Assembly: GCA_963921425.1 (NCBI GenBank)
Contig: OY992835.1
Coordinates: 15,748,001 to 15,812,000, forward strand
Direction: 5' to 3'
Origin: Dryas octopetala
Taxonomy: Eukaryota > Streptophyta > Magnoliopsida > Rosales > Rosaceae
Length of the DNA stretch: 64,000 nucleotides
Of the stretch, positions 23,500 through 36,556 are shown in pieces. The notes under the pieces are model-generated. The model had not been told where the DNA came from, made no database searches, and saw only the letters and a list, made by a program, of their open reading frames with translations. The position numbers and the translations under genes are program-made. The stretch's first letter is position 1; every line of letters starts with the position of its first letter.

Positions 23500-25440
23500 A
23501 TATAACTTAAGCTTCATATATGTGTATATATATGGGAAGAAAAAAAAAGGTGTCTCTCATTAATTCCATTTTTTGGCTTAATTTTGTTATAGTTTGAACT
23601 CCATTTGTTATTTCAATATTGGTCTTTGTTTAATTTCTTGCCAAATAAAATATCAAAGTTAAATATAACATAAAATTGACAGACTTGTGTCAAGTGTTCG
23701 AGGAAGAAGTAAAAATGCACTGTCAAGCACTTTGCAATGGCTACCGAGCGCTCGGCGCTTGGTGTCCGTAAAAAAAATTACAGACGTCCGCCTGAGAGAA
23801 TTACTATACGCAAGGGTTATATGATCATGAAACGAATATAAGCCATGTTTGTTTTATTATGAATTCACATTAATTAGGCACGACTCCTTTAATATTGTTT
23901 TCTCCATTTTTAAAGAACTTTTCAACAAGAATATTCAATTTTCATACAAAACAATATGAATATTTAATTATAATTTATAAACAAGAAAAAAATATCATAA
24001 GATTAGTTTTCCAACCCTAAAAAATAAAAAGAAAAAAAAAGACCTATAGGCAGGGTCGTTTAAGGCACGGCACGAGCACGAATGGTCCGCGGGCCGTGTT
24101 GGTCCTAGTTTTTAACTATATGGACCGGCCCAAACACGACACGAAAGCACGATGAGCTAAACTTCAACAGGTTGGGCCAGGCTGGGACGGCCCGTTTGAC
24201 ACATCAACATGCAAATAACTTTTCAAGTCAAGTCCCCTTTATGATGTCATAAGATTCTTTTGTTCGCTCGATTACTCCTGCTAAGTTGTTGTGTAATTGG
24301 TTACGGCCGAACTTTGTGTTGTAGCTGAGATTATATCATCTCGGCCGAGAAGTTGTAATTTCCTTTGATTGGATATGACCTTGGTGCAGCTTTCTCTTGC
24401 ATGACAAGGTTAGGGTGGTGGCATGTGGCATTTTATTTCTAGTATCAACAGTTGTTATGCCACGTGGTGTTACGGTCACACACAAGAATTTCTTGCGAAA
24501 AAGGGGAGTAAGTGGCAGACCCGTGTTAGGAGGAAGGCGGACACATATTGGGATTGGGCGGGATGAAGCGCGGAACTAATGTCACGTCATTAAACATACT
24601 GCATCATGATTGGCCACGCTAGCATTTAACCTCCAACTCTAACGGTGCATCGAACATAAGCCTAGTTTTCAATTTAAATATTAGTTTATGGATACACTTG
24701 AAAAATTTTATTGTTCGTGGATCCGCTTGAAGGCTAATTTGGTATTGAGCCTATATTTTTTCATGTATATGTTGTCTAACCCTAGACCTCTCATTTTGAT
24801 TTTACTGTTAATATTCTCATTTCTAACTCTCTCTCATCTTCTTCTCTTTCTCTCACTGTCTCACGTTCTCATTTCTAACCCCTTATCTTTTCATATTTTA
24901 TTGGCTTATTTACTTTAAATATTTTATTTTTATGTTTTGATTTTTTTTTTTTTATGGCTAAAATGAAAATTTAAAACTTACAAAAAAAGAGATTTGATTC
25001 AGTAAAGTTTTGAGTTTAAACAGAGTACCCCTATACAAAATGAAGAGGGCTATGATCTCAAAAAAATAAAAGGCTATAATTATAAGGGTCTAGTACTCTA
25101 GTCTCACCCAAATAATAGATGTGCAATATTTAATTGCTATCAAACGAATGAACAATCCCAAAAAATGAGTACTATGTATGTTCTATCGAATAAGTAAACA
25201 TTGTTACAATCCATTAGAGGAAAGGACCTAGCAAGGCCTATATATAATTGATGACCAATCTAATTTGGAGGAAGATGTCGGTGTATAAAACCTAATTTCT
25301 TCACACACCTTTTACTTGAAAGCGATCGACCATAATCCAAATATTGCTCATTTGCTCATACTACACATCAAATTAATTGAAGACCGATTAAGCAGTTCAT
25401 TTGCTCATTTGCTCATTTGGGTCACTGCGGCGTATGTGGT
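23500..25440. repeat. intergenic part of array unit 1, with a truncated TIR element
   Basis: Contains (a) a block at about 23690-23880 shared with 32770-32960 and 48340-48520; (b) at about 23870-24205, a 5'-truncated copy of the GGCACGACACGAGCACG / CCCGTTTGACAC element seen complete at 45973-46405; (c) about 24206-25237, a unit repeated at 34244-35372 and 35530-36556. Small open frames within (c) recur only because the DNA is duplicated. No gene is supported. Confidence 0.6.
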
Positions 25441-25910
25441 TCAGTTTGATGCACATGTAACTGAAGAGATATATGTTTCAAGTACAATTCCATTATATTC
25501 CATATTGCCAAAGTCACAAGGTGGCTGTATAATTTTGTTGGGATAGTAGCGCGCAGATTCTTTTATTACAGTGGCGGGGATAGGTTTAGGTGTAAGAGCT
25601 TTTGTCTAAATGGGTTCTGTTTTAAATTTGAGTGTAGCCAGCTAAGTTTGGAAAATGTTGTTGGGATAGGAGAATTCTTTGAGGTTTGTTCTGTAACCCA
25701 TTCATTTGAATACATTTCTCCTTTGAACTGTATAAATATTGTAAGAGGCTGAAATCGAATCCAACTTCGGAAAAGACTTGCCCTATATATTCTTTTTTTT
25801 TCAAAGATGTTATGACACTGAACATGAAACGCTAGCAACTGATATTACACTACTCAAAATTATTTACACAAACTGCAGTAAAAGAGCTACAAAAGATTTA
25901 GTCTGAGAAC

Positions 25911-28900
25911 CTATTTTTTCCATGTGTTTGACAAGGCAGAAGCAGTTGGGCTGCTTGCAACCTGGTATCCAGAAACTGGAATGTACTTGACCAGCCAACC
26001 AATCGGCCATGACAAAGCTGCAATGCCAATGCAAGCACTCCATTGCCCCCAATCCAGCCTCTCAGTACTGGCAAGACTCATCAGAAATTCCACCACCAGC
26101 ATTTGAAGAACAATGGTAATACCAATTATGGCTAAGAACAGCTTGTTCTTAAGTAACCCCTTAAATGTGTTCTTCTCCATTTTCTTGCATTGAACTCATT
26201 AAAGACTTGGCAAAGAACAAAAGTGTTGAAGATAAGGGTCACTACAAGAAATGTGAGCAAAGCACACCCCTCGTTAGTGGCACAAAATGGGGTGTCAATT
26301 GGGAACTTCAGTCTCTATTACCCAATTGACACCCATTTTTGTTAAAATCGAGACACTTCAGTCCCTATTGCCTAATTGTCACCCCATTCTATGCCACCAA
26401 TAAGGGTGTGCTTTACTTATATTTTTTGTAGTGGGTGTTCTTAACCTTTTCATCCACACCAAAGATGGATCTTCCCTTGAATTGTAGAGTCAGCAAGATG
26501 GTGACCTGATACAAGGCCTGAGCAATGAGGTTTCTCCACATGTCTCTGGTTATGAGTGGCTCTGTTCGACCCACAGGTTGCTTTTCCATGAGATCATTAG
26601 TCGGTTGTCCAGTGGCCAAAGCCAAAGCCCCCAATGTATCCATTATGAGGTTCACCCATAGCAACTGGACCGCAGTCAATGGAACTTTACCAGAAGAAAC
26701 AGCACCAACAAAGTTGATAACAAGCGCAGCCAGGAGGACTGTGAGTTTGAACTGAAAGAACTTTTGAATATTGCTATACACACACCTGCTCCATCTAAGA
26801 TGACAATATCTGAGCTCTCCTTTGTAACTTCAGTGCCTTGGACCCCCATTGAAAGCCCGATATCTGCTTCCTTTAGGGCCGGTGCGTCATTTGTGCCATC
26901 TCCTATGACCGCAACCACGTGACCTTTCTGCTTCAGGCACTGTACCATTAGAAGCTTATCAGATGGTGACGATCTTGCCATTACACGAATCTTATCAATC
27001 TTTTCCATCATCTCTTCATGTGAGTAATTTCTGAACTGTGCACCTTCTACTACAGCCTGATCATCATCCAAATCCTCATCATATGGTTTGAGAATCCCAC
27101 ATTCAACAGCCATAGCTCTTGCTGTGTGCACGTGGTCACCAGTCATCATTTTAATGTTCACTTTAGCAGCTCTCAATGTATCTACTGTTTCTCTGACTCC
27201 TGGCCTGCATGACTCCTCTAAACCCACAAGACATAACAATGTCAGTCCACTTTCTTCAAGCTTCTCAGGATTGACCCGACCATTCTCTTCTTGAAGCACA
27301 ATTCTGTGAGCAAAGGCAATGCACCTCAGACCTTTGGCTGCCATGTTCTGAACAATTGACTCAAAATGCATTCTTTCTCCATCATTTATGGCTTTCACCG
27401 TCCCAGTTTTATCATAATAATTTGAGCACATGGAAAGTATCATTTCTGCAGCTCCCTTCCAGTGGGTTTGAGTAGCCTTTTCGTTGTTCCTCCTCATCAA
27501 AACACCGCTTCTCTTTTTGTGTGAATTGAAGGTCTCTTCATGGATGATCTCACACCCTTGTTTCACTTTATCAATATTCACACCTAAATCAAACATGCCC
27601 CAAGAAAGTATTGCTTTCTCAGTTGGGCTACCAGATTTCTCAGGGAGGGATGAAGAATTTGGTGGTTTACAAATACTTCCAGCAGTGTTTAAACCAACAG
27701 CCTGTAGATTCTCTTCTGTCATTGCATCTGTACCAAGCCAGAACTCTGTAACCTTCATCTGGTTCAAAGTAAGAGTGCCTGTTTTGTCTGTGCAGATTGT
27801 TGTGGCTGACCCCATTACCTCACAAGCAGAGAGTTTTCGAACCAAAGCATTGTGATTCATCATTTTCTTCATTGAATAAGCCAGAGTCAAAGTAACAGCC
27901 AGAGGAAGACCTTCAGGAATTGCCTCCAGAGCAGTCGTGATTACTGCAGCTACAATATCCACACCAGTATTCATCACATCATCAAACTTGGTCTGGCTGC
28001 CACTGGATTTCCTGTTTCCTCTATTATCTTTGGTGTTTCCTGTGAAATAATGAATCAGAGAAGCCAGAAGAACAAGTAGATCCACTGCTAAACCAACCTT
28101 CCCAATAGAGGAGGTCAGCTTGTTGAGGCGTGTTTGCAAAGGTGTCTGCCTATCCAAATCACGGGCTATTTCGCCCATGATCATCTCGCCCCTTGATGTG
28201 TTCATGCCCACAGAAGTCACAAGCATCAAACCAAACCCGTCTGTCACCTTTGTGCCAGAGAAGAGAAAGGGATTGTCTCTGTCATTGATCTGATTGAGTA
28301 TGTTGTCACAACAACTATCCCCATTCATGACCTTCAAGGAAAAGCCTTCCGGAACAACCCATCTGCCGGAACCTTATCGCCAATCTTCAAACGCACGATA
28401 TCACCGACCAAAATGTCAGAGATTGATGCAGAACGGCGCAGTCCATCTCTCATAGTTTCCACAAGATTTGTATGCTCATCACCACTAATCTTTTTCGAGA
28501 GCCTTTGATCAAATTGTCTTGACTGCCTAAAGTTGGAGACAGCATTCACAACAACAACCAAAAGGACAGCAAAAATGATACCGCCACCACCATACCACCC
28601 GTTCTTCAGGCCATGCTGTTTAACACCAAACCCTAGAGAGAGCATTCCGCATACCACAAGTATTATTGTGGTGTCCTTGAATATTGCTTCAAACACAAAA
28701 CTCAGAAAGCCTTTTGGTGCAGGCGGCTTCTGATATATGTTGGCACCAAAAACATTCTTTCTATGCATTAGATCAGCCACATCACTATCACTAATGCCAC
28801 TTTTTGCATCACTCCTAAGAATTGCCACCAATTCTTTGGACCCTCCATATTGACTCAAAAGCTCAAAGTTCTTTTCCTTTACCATATTGGTAAGCATTTC

Positions 28901-29383
28901 CTGATCAATATTATTGTTGAGGAAAGGAAGGTGTTCGTGCAACTGGGCATTGTTGGGTTGGACCTGCACGTCTATGACTGTGTAAGAGAGGGAGCGCAGG
29001 AACAGGGCATTGTTTTCACCAACTACCTGTTTCTTGCAAAGTGAAACAAGAACCCTGGTGGAGTATATGGCTGTAAAAGCTAACCTCCACCTCTGCTTCT
29101 GGGGTTTCGGCAAAGCTGGGATATCTTCTTGATCTTCTGACATATTGGCATTGTTGGGTTGCACCTGCAAGTCTATGGCTGTGTAAGAGAGGGAGCGCAG
29201 TAACGGGACATTGTTATCATCAACTACATGTTTCTTGCAAAGTGAAACAAGAACCCTGGTGGAGTATATGCCTGTGAAAGCTAACCTCCACCTCTGCTTC
29301 TGGGGTTTCTGCAAAGCTGGGATATCTTTTTGATCTTCTGACATGGCGGCACGTTCTCCAGGTTTTTCAGGCCTCAGAGACAT
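25911..29383 (-). pseudogene. ACA12/ACA13-like (pseudogene): ACA copy 2: Ca2+-ATPase pseudogene
   Basis: Colinear with copy 1 along the gene and carries the same duplicated N-terminal segment (MSEDQKDIP... then MSEDQEDIP...), so it shares that duplication's origin. It is disrupted in several ways: a frameshift in the actuator region (about 28335-28360, GDKVPADGLFRKAFP then new frame), an in-frame loss of about 14 codons after MTEENL (about 27705), a deletion of about 36 bp just after SSDIVILD (about 26795), a 194-bp CACTA MITE inserted in the TM7-TM8 coding region (26240-26433), and a one-base loss near 26180. The stop used by copies 1 and 4 is also changed. The core motifs DKTGTLTLNQ and GDGTNDAP remain. 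No functional pump is expected. Confidence 0.93.
26240..26433. mobile_element. 194-bp non-autonomous CACTA MITE in ACA copy 2
   Basis: Begins CACTACAAGAAATGTGAGC and ends TTATATTTTTTGTAGTG. It is flanked by GGT on both sides (26237-26239 and 26434-26436), a perfect 3-bp TSD. Copies 1 and 4 have the uninterrupted target GATAAGGGTGTTCTTAACC. The interior has internal inverted GGGTGTCAATTGGG / CCCAATTGACACCC words. It encodes nothing and would need an En/Spm-type transposase in trans. Confidence 0.97.
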
Positions 29384-30330
29384 GTATGACAGTGGGAAAT
29401 GATGAAGACAGAAAAAAGAAATTAAGGTGGGTGTAGGCTGGGTGTAACGAGTATATATGATATATAGTTGAGGGAGAGATACGTAGGTAGCTAAGGAGTT
29501 CATGTGCAGGGACTGCTACTGTAAGGTGAACCATATTTATAGAGATATATGGGACCCTTCAAAGCATTCATATGGAAGGAGGGAAGAAGGTACGTACCAA
29601 ATGAAAGTAACAGTGCACAACTAGAATAAAGGCTTAAGGGTGCAAAATAAAGGAGGTCATACAGGTCAACGGCAACCCAAAAAGAGAAAAGGAGGTAGAG
29701 GTCAGCAGACAACTGCATATCTTGATGCTGATTTGGGGTGGAATCTTTTTGTTTATGATGGGAATTCCAACTCGTGAATACCGATCGAACTCTTTTAATG
29801 AAGACTAAAATATTAAAATGGTTGAAAAAGTTCATTTTACTGTTCTGTAGGCAAGGACAATTGTAGGCAAGGACAATTGGGAGTGGAAAGGGGTGTAGGG
29901 TGTTTTACAGTTGATATACGTGGTGACATATAGTAGCTTTCAAGGAACTTGTGGGCGCAAAGAAAGCGATTGCAACTGACCGATTTCAGAGACCTGCGAA
30001 GCCCTGAATTCCATGTAATGAAGAAATGGTAATTAAGCATAAAGCATTATAACATGTGGATTAATGAAAGCATTATAACATGTGGATTAATGGAAGCATA
30101 ATAACATGTTCAAAGGAAGCACGTGGATTCTGGAAGGAGGGATCGAAGAAGTCGTCATTATATGCAATATGCATCACTATCATGCTTTATGTTTACAGCA
30201 TTATACGAAGCCTTGTATTCATATATAGGCCGTATTGACTGAAAATATTCATTTCTGTAGGCACGGGACATTGGGAATGGTTGCATTTGAAGTTCCATTC
30301 ACGTTGTTGCAAGAGGCTGAAATAGTGAAA
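29384..30330. other. upstream flank of ACA pseudogene copy 2
   Basis: Nearly the same sequence as the copy 1 promoter flank, including the TATA-like CTCTATAAATATGG (about 29532-29545, minus strand) and the repeated AGCATTATAACATGTGG words near 30045-30110. It differs by a few substitutions and a short insertion near 29903. No gene is supported. Confidence 0.5.
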
Positions 30331-32575
30331 TCTCCTTTCCAGCCGAATTGATATTGATTTGGTTATGTTCACACACCTGGAACTCTGAGAGCAATCAAAT
30401 GTAATGGCTTTCTTATTAGCACAAGTTTCTTGAAAGCCACGGTATGTCACTTGACTCGCCCCTACAGGCTACAGCCCAAGTCAGTCAATGTTCAAAACAA
30501 ATCTGTGTTTGGTTAGACAGAAAAGCAGAGAGAATCAAAGAGAAAACAAAAATAGAACTGGTAAAAGTGATTTTCCATTACTAGCTCAATAATACAGAGA
30601 GCCCTTTATGTGGGCTTATAACTTTAAACAGCTGTCATAACAGCAACCATAGACTAATAGGCTCGGATATATGGATATTGACCCAGATATATAGATAACT
30701 TTATACATGGAATGTACAGCAATAGATATTGACCCAGATAGATATATGGATATATTAACAGTTCCCATTATGGAGTCATGGATATTGACATAGCTTGACA
30801 TAGAAATATCAATTCCATATGTGTTGGGACTATCTTCAGGTGCACTAAAATGAAGGTGGGAGACACTAACATTGCTGCGTCTGCTTATACTAATATGTCC
30901 CATTGGACTGTCAACATGTGTAAGCCCACTTAACTTAAGATAATCACATTTGAAGAAATGTAGAGCCTGCAAACATTTAAAGAATTTATTATTAGATTTC
31001 TTGTAAAAATCTCTACAATATATATAGGAAGTTTTCAATTTTACATTAAGAATTTCTCAAATAAGCAAGGAATTAAATTTCGGATTTCGAGGAAATTTTG
31101 AAGATTTTTAAATTTCGACAAAAATTAGACGGAAACGACAGAAATTGCTATCAAAATACGAAAATTTTTAATGAAACTTTACCATATGTTTATTTAACAT
31201 ATCATCTATTAAATTGATAAAAAAACATTAAAGAAACCAAATTATATAATAGGTTTTATGTGATATAAAGTGAATATAATGCGCGCTGGATCAAATACTG
31301 TTAAATAAAATTAGTATAATGAATAAATAAAATTAGTATATTCTTTATACTGTATAATTTAATTATAAACTAAAATCTAAACCCTAATACTCTATATACT
31401 CTATATACCCTAATACTCTTTATACTCTATAATCTATACATTAAATCTTATATACATTATATTCTTTAGGATACTAGGTTTTAGGCCCTTTAGGATATTT
31501 TTAATTATTTTTTTATATATAAATGTATTAGAGTTTAAGGTTTAAATTAACTAAACGAAATCTCAAACCTTTTTTTTTTCTTTCCAATTGCCCAAAGGCC
31601 CCAAATCCCCCCTCCTTTTTTCTCTTTTTTTTTTTTTAAATTTTTATCTTTCCTTCCTTTTTTCCCGTGCCTCTCACCCAGCCAAGCTTTGTCTTCACTG
31701 AGTGTAATTAACAACCCAAATTTTGGCTTATGATAATTTTGTTACTTAAATTTTTCAAACTTGCTTTAAGGTTTGTTTAAAGGAATTAAAAATTTACTTA
31801 AGTTTATTTTAACTAACTTAGACCTTTGGTTATGGTTCTAGAGTTTAGTTGTGTTGAAATGAATTTTAGAAAATGAAAAATTCAAGAATTTGACGATTAT
31901 TTTTTTTTTTTTCAGAATTAAATTGTGAGAGTAGGATTTTTCATAATTTTTTTGAAATCAATTTGACTATTTTGAAGTCATAGGAAATTAGTACTCATCA
32001 ATACGAGTCCGTTGAATTTTTCGGTGAATTATTTGAAGTCTCGAACTATTTTTGATGAATTTTTGAAGTTGGAGAAATTAGAAAATAGGAAAATTTCGAT
32101 AAATTTCTGTATATTTCGCCGAAATCATCACAAAAAATTGTTAAATATGTGTTTCGATTTCAGAACCCTAAAAAAATGAAATTTCGAACTTTAATACCTT
32201 GCAAATAAGTATATTAAATATATATGTGGGTGTAAAAGTGCATGCATAATTATAGCTAACCTTTGGTCATTGCTGGCAGTGTACCTTGTTCATCTAGAAA
32301 TGAGTGACAATATTTTCCATGTAAGAGTACTTCACGAGCCACTCAAATAAAAAAATGTAGAATTAAGCACTCAAATTATAATTAGAATGTCATGTATAAC
32401 TGTATAAGATGGTTAAGTTGGCTAGCATATATTGCTCCACCAAAGTGAACCATGCCCATTGATCTCTCCTGTACCATTGATGATGAGGTTGGTCACCGCC
32501 GAGAAGGATAGCCTTGATTCTTTTACACATTCTTTCCATGCATCCGGAGTGTTGGGTGCCACAATTTTCATATAA
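30330..32575 (-). pseudogene. polygalacturonase (GH28) relic, unit 2, split by a hAT element
   Basis: The same three exon remnants as unit 1: IVAPNTPDAWKECVKESW at about 32570-32430, HFFKCDYLKLSGLTHVDSPM at about 30975-30780, and YRGFQETCANKKAITFDCS at about 30450-30330. The catalytic SPNTDGI reads SPNTYGIDIS, so the Asp is replaced by Tyr. The intron between the first two remnants carries the hAT element at 31066-32201. As in unit 1 the exons with the other catalytic residues are missing. Confidence 0.8.
31066..32201. mobile_element. 1136-bp non-autonomous hAT element
   Basis: Flanked by an 8-bp TSD, CAAATAAG (31058-31065 and 32202-32209). Unit 1 has the single-copy target CTCAAATAAGTATATT. 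The left end CAAGGAATTAAATTTCG and the inverted right end CAAGGTATTAAAGTTCG form imperfect TIRs. The 8-bp TSD and the CA start suit the hAT superfamily. The interior is AT-rich with many AAATTTCG words and no transposase. Confidence 0.93.
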
Positions 32576-33304
32576 TACATAATTTAAGCTTCATACATAT
32601 ATATATATATATATATATGGGAAGAAAAAAAAAGGTGTCTCTCATTAATTCCATTTTTTGGCTTAATTTTGTTATAGTTTGAACTCCATTTGTTATTTCA
32701 ATATTGGTCTTTGCTTAATTTCTTGCCAAATAAAATATCAGAGTTAAAACCTAATATAAAATTAACAAACTCATGCCAAGTGTTCGAGGAAGAAGTAAAA
32801 ATACATTGTCGAGCACTTTGCAATGGCTACCAAGCGCTCGGCGCCTGGTGTTCAAAAAAAAAAAATTGCAGACGTCCACCGAAGAGAATTACTATACGCA
32901 AGGGTTATATGATCATGAAACGAATATAAGCCATGTTTGTTTTATTATGAATTCATATTAATTAGGCACGACTCCTTTAATATTGTTTTCTCCATTTTTA
33001 AAGAATTTTTCAACAAGAATATTCAATTTTCATACAAAACAATGTTAATATTTAATTATAATTTATAAACAAGAAAAAAATATCATAAGATTAGTTTTCT
33101 AACCCTAAAAAATAAAAATAAAAAAAAAGACCTATAGGCCGGCCCGTTTAAGGCACGACACGAGCACGAATAGTCTGCGGGCCATGTCGGTCCTAGTTTT
33201 TAATTATATGGGCCGGCCCAAGCACGGCACGAAAGCACGATGAGCTAAACTTCAATAGGTCGGGCCAGGCTGGGACGGCCCGTTTGACACTTCAACATGC
33301 AAAC
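32576..33304. repeat. intergenic part of array unit 2, with a truncated TIR element
   Basis: Contains an (AT)n tract at about 32597-32618, the block shared with 23690-23880, and at about 32960-33290 the same 5'-truncated GGCACGACACGAGCACG element found at 23870-24205. No gene is supported. Confidence 0.6.
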
Positions 33305-34235
33305 TAGGCGTGGGCATTTTAACCGTGCACCGCCAAAATCGGCCGAACCAAACCGTCAAAAAACCGTAAAAAACTGCATTGACTAAAAAAAGTCAACACC
33401 GTCAAAAAAACCGAACCGCACCGGTTCTCTCCGGTTTCGGTTCCGGTTCCACATCTCATTTAACCGCACCACACCGAACCGCACCGCATAATTGCAAAAA
33501 ATATATTTTTTTATATTTTTATACATATATATATATACCATTTTATATATTTTTTATACATATTTATACCATTTTTGTATACTTTTTATACACTTTTTGT
33601 ACACATTTTTATACACTTTTTATAATTTTAGTTATACCCATTACCCTATATAATAAAATTAGTATATTATTTATAGTTTATACTGTATATACTAAATTTT
33701 TTAATTTTTTATAGTTCTAGGGTATAATATATAGTTATATACTATATAAGTGTGTAGGGTATACGCCATATAAGGTATAGGATTTAAAATTTATGGTATA
33801 AGATTTAGAATATGGTATAGGTCTATAGGATATTAGGGTTTATGGTATAAGGATTTAATATCTATGGTATAGGGTTTGATCGATTACAACTCATCTCTCA
33901 TTCTCTAAACCTTAAACCCTAAGCTTTAAAATTTTATATATTCTATATATATACTCTATATAGTCTAGTTACATAAACTAGTTTGCCCAACCAAACCCAA
34001 TTGCTCAAATCCCAAAACATATGTTTTATATAAATTATAAAACATTAAAAAAATTTAAAACATATGTAAATATTACAAAACCGCAGTGGAGAACCGCACC
34101 TTGAATGGTCTGGTTTGGTTTGGTTTTTTTACTCTTTTCTCGGTTTTAAACACCGAACCGCACCGCATATGAATGTTCGGCGCGGTGCCCGGTTTCAGGG
34201 GAGAAAAGGACCGAACCGCACCGCGCCCACCCCTA
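33305..34235. mobile_element. 931-bp non-autonomous hAT element
   Basis: The left end is TAGGCGTGGGC and the right end, inverted, is TAGGGGTGGGCGCGGTGCGG. It is flanked by an 8-bp TSD, ATGCAAAC (33297-33304 and 34236-34243), and the corresponding site in the neighbouring copy (about 35524) is empty. The ends are rich in ACCGAACCGCACCG words, typical of a common plant hAT MITE group. It has no coding capacity. Confidence 0.95.
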
Positions 34236-34243
34236 ATGCAAAC

Positions 34244-36556
34244 AACTTTTCAGGTCAAGACCCCTTTATGATGTCATAATATTCTTTTGTTCGCTCGATT
34301 ACTCCTGCTAAGTTGTTGTGTAATTGGTTACAGCCGAACTCTGTGTTGTAGCTGAGATTGTATCATCTCGATCAAGAAGTTGTAATTTCCTTTGATTGGA
34401 TATGACCTTGGTGTAGCTTTCTCTTGCATGGCAAGGTTAGGGTGGTGGCACGTGGCATTTATTTCTAGTATCAACAGTTGTTATGTCACGTGGTGTTACG
34501 GTCATAGACAGTAATTTCTCGCGAAAAAGGGGAGTGAGTGGCAGACCGGTGTTAGGAGTTAGGCGGACACATATTGGGGATTGGGCGGGATGAAGCGCGG
34601 AACTAATGTCACGTCATTAAACAAACTGCATCATGATTGGCCACGCTAGCATTTAACCTCCAACTCTAACGGTGCATCAAACATAAGCCTAGTTTTCAAT
34701 TTAAATATTAGTTTATGGACACACTTGAAAAATTTTATTGTTCGTGGATCTGCTTGAAGGCTAATTTGGTATTGAGCCTATATTTTTTCATGTATATGTT
34801 GTCTAACCCTAGACCTCTCATTTTCATTTTACTGTTAATATTCTAATTTCTAACTCTCGCTTGAAGGCTAATTTGGTATTGAGTCTATATTTTTTCATGT
34901 ATATGTTGTCTAACCCTAGACCTCTCATTTTCATTTTACTGTTAATATTCTCATTTATAACTCTCTCTCATCTTCTTCTCTTTTTCTCACGGTCTCACTT
35001 TCTCATTTCTAACCCCTTATCTTTTCGTATTTTTTTGGCTTATTTACTTCAAATATTTTACTTTATGTTTTGATTTTTTTTCACGGCTATATGAAGATTT
35101 AAAACTTACAAAAAAAACAAAGAGATTTGATTCAATAAATTTTTGAGTTTAAATAGAGTACCCTTATACAAAATGAAAAGGGCTATGATCTCAAAAAAGT
35201 AAAAGGCTATAATTATAAGGGTCTAATACTCTAGTCTCACCCAAATAATAGATGTGCAATATATAATTGCTATCAAACGAATGAACACTCCCAAAAAATG
35301 AGCACTATGCACGTTCTATCAAATAAGTAATCATTGTTACAATCCATTAGAGGAAAGGACCTAGCAAGGCCTGTTTAAGGCACAGCACGAGCACAAATGG
35401 TCCGCGGGTCGTGTCGGTCCTAGTTTTTAACTATATGAGCCGACTCAAGCACAGCACGAAAGCACGATGAGCTAAACTTCAACAGGTCGGGCCAGGTTGG
35501 AACGACCCATTTGACACCTCAACATGCAAACAACTTTTCAGGTCAAGTCCCCTTTATGATGTCATAAGATTCTTTTGTTCGCTCGATTATTCCTGTTAAG
35601 TTGTTGTGTAATTGGTTACGGCTGAACTCTGTGTTGTAGCTGAGATTGTATCATCTCGGCCGAGAAGTTGTAATTTCTTTTGATTGGATATGACCTTGGT
35701 GTAGCTTTCTCTTGCATGGCAAGGTTAAGGTGGTGACACGTGGCATTTTATTTATAGTATCAACATTTGTTATGTCATGTGGTGTTACGGTCACAGACAG
35801 TAATTTCTCGCGAAAAAGGGGAGTGAGTGGCAGACCGGTATTAGAAGTTAGGCGAACACATATTGGGGATTGGGCGGGATGAAGCGCGGAACTAATGTCA
35901 CGTCATTAAACATACTGCATCATGATTGGCCACGCTAGCTATTTAACCTCCAACTTTAACGGTGCATCGAATATATATAAGCCTAGTTTTCAATTTAAAT
36001 ATTAGTTTTTGGCTTGAAAAATTTTATTGTTTGTGGATATGCTTGAAGGCTAATTTGGTATTGAGCCTATATTTTTTCATGTATATGTTGTCTAACCCTA
36101 GACCTCTCATTTTCATTTTACTGTTAATATTCTCATTTCTAACTCTCTCTCATCTTCTTCTCTTTCTCTCACGGTCTCACTTTCTCATTTCTAACCCCTT
36201 TCTTTTCATATTTTATTGGCATATTTACTTCAAATATTTTACTTTATGTTTTGATTTTTTTTTTTACGGCTAAAATGAAAATTTAAAACTTACAAAAAAA
36301 AGAGATTTAATTCAATAAATTTTTTAGTTTAAATAGGGTACACCTATACAAAATGAAAAGAGCTATGATCTCAAAAAAGTAAAAGGCTATAATATATTAA
36401 GGGTCTAGTACTCTAGTCTCACCCAAATAATAGATGTGCAATATTTAATTGCTATCAAACGAATGAACACTCCCAAAAAATGAGCACTATGTACGTTCTA
36501 TCTAATAAGTAAGCATTGTTACAATCCATTAGAGGAAAGGACCTAGCAAGGCCTTT
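34244..36556. repeat. tandem duplication of a roughly 1.1-kb intergenic unit
   Basis: The unit from CTTTTCAGGTCAAG to GGAAAGGACCTAGCAAGGCC occurs at 34244-35372 and again at 35530-36556, and once in unit 1 at 24206-25237. The junction near 35365-35380 reads AAGGCCTGTTTAAGGCAC. It joins the unit's end to the middle of the preceding TIR-element copy, consistent with a duplication at short homology. Inside the first copy a further roughly 115-bp tandem duplication (GCTTGAAGGCTAATTTGG) lies at about 34750-34975. Confidence 0.75.

Noticed and set aside
24688-24918. Hydrophobic small ORFs repeated at 24.7, 34.9 and 36.0 kb
   Set aside because: They follow the duplicated intergenic unit, differ in start and length, and show no motif. 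The hydrophobic look comes from T-rich sequence.
33379-33714. 111-codon ORF in the 931-bp hAT element
   Set aside because: Low-complexity Tyr/Ile/Phe-rich translation of AT-rich MITE sequence with no transposase motif.
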